From CAZWKQ01 sp964634005 (GTDB lineage: Bacteria; Bacteroidota; Bacteroidia; Bacteroidales; JACABE01): 64,000 bases of DNA. The notes beneath the pieces were generated by a model that saw nothing but the letters and a program-made list of their open reading frames with translations, was not told where the DNA came from and did no database searches. Below, one piece after another: positions 63,689 through 64,000 of this stretch (the first letter of the stretch is position 1; every line of letters starts with the position of its first letter). The position numbers and the translations under genes were made by a program. The stretch is from the NCBI GenBank assembly GCA_964634005.1, contig CAZWKQ010000012.1, forward strand, positions 1-64,000, read 5' to 3'.

Positions 63689-64000
63689 CTATTTACAAAA
63701 TTTGTTAATTTCATTATTTGCTTTGATATATCCAAGTTCTAAAGCTGTATTAAAATCATTGCAAGCTGCAATTTTGTTGTTGGACTGTAAATTAGCGAAA
63801 CCTCTTTTATGATATGCCTCACCGGCTTTAGGATTCAACTCTATACACTTATTGTAATCGGATATTGCTTCGTTTATTTTACTGCTGTATAGGAAAACAT
63901 TGCCTCGATTGTAATAGTAATCAGCCTTTTTGTCTTCAAGTTCTATGGCTTTGTTCAAATCTGCCAATGCTCCTGAGATATCCTTTAAGAAAAATTTGGT
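63689..64000 (-). CDS. Tetratricopeptide repeat protein, C-terminal part
   Basis: The 5' end lies outside the window: the frame is open to base 64000 without an ATG. At least two TPR motifs are visible (ALADLNKAIELEDKKADYYY and NEAISDYNKCIELNPKAGEA), plus a third ending in FNTALELGYIKANNEI. TPRs mediate protein contacts; the partner is unknown. It precedes the small PAS gene by 3 bases. Confidence 0.88.
   Translation of the reverse strand, partial: TKFFLKDISGALADLNKAIELEDKKADYYYNRGNVFLYSSKINEAISDYNKCIELNPKAGEAYHKRGFANLQSNNKIAACNDFNTALELGYIKANNEINKFCK

Noticed and set aside
1..64000. CRISPR arrays, insertion sequences or prophage genes
   Set aside because: No regularly spaced repeats, transposase, integrase or phage structural genes were seen. 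The many A/T runs reflect base composition.

Overview
This is a very AT-rich, densely coded bacterial segment that fits an anaerobic or fermentative member of the Bacteroidota, probably Bacteroidales. The signs are: almost no Shine-Dalgarno sequences; several upstream boxes of the TAnnTTTG type used by Bacteroidota sigma factors; a secreted cyclophilin with a type IX secretion sorting tail; a propeller/Y_Y_Y sensor kinase paired with a LytTR regulator; a heavy-metal RND pump fused to its outer-membrane channel; and an electron-bifurcating-type [FeFe] hydrogenase. A run of exactly 100 N (4173-4272) marks a scaffold join, so this is a draft or metagenome assembly.

Layout. 1-4131: the first codons of an unknown divergent gene, then an M23/LysM endopeptidase, an FKBP isomerase, dapA with a small partner gene, and the sorted cyclophilin. 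4173-4748: assembly gap and tRNA cluster with tRNA-Ser(GCU), tRNA-Pro(UGG), one tRNA-like gene with an abnormal anticodon loop and a broken copy of the tRNA-Pro 3' half. 4867-8893: asnB, a DUF2148-like Fe-S protein, rdgB and an unknown helical protein, all on the minus strand. 9010-15462: fabG, a VWA-like membrane protein, an M48 protease and a class A penicillin-binding protein, all on the plus strand.

15483-32543 is the most interesting part: about 17 kb of genes all on the minus strand. In transcription order they are hydC-hydB-hydA (NAD-linked trimeric [FeFe] hydrogenase), pstS-pstC-pstA-pstB, a histidine kinase fused to an H-cluster hydrogenase domain (a putative H2 or redox sensor), a lone receiver, a receiver-kinase hybrid, rex, ribF, an MBL hydrolase, a PAS kinase with a four-Cys motif, and an S9 peptidase. 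A Bacteroidota-like promoter and two tandem Rex boxes lie just upstream of hydC, linking the rex gene to hydrogenase control by NADH/NAD+ state. No hydrogenase maturation gene (hydE, hydF, hydG) and no phoU is present in the window.

32696-43664: an AddB-like nuclease, a sugar-nucleotidyltransferase, a 40-residue four-Cys protein, an orphan HsdR-N-like protein, a large FAD/Fe-S D-lactate-dehydrogenase-type enzyme, two unknown small proteins, a K+/H+-type antiporter and the adaptor of a metal efflux system. 43671-48011 is the RND-TolC fusion. 48387-64000: recA and bcp, an orphan LutA-like protein, a predicted metallopeptidase/propeller/barrel surface protein, the LytTR two-component pair, ispE, a GT-C-like membrane protein, tcdA, a CPA2 antiporter, a DedA protein, a small PAS protein and the 3' end of a TPR gene.

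All assignments come from reading motifs and gene order; no database search was run.
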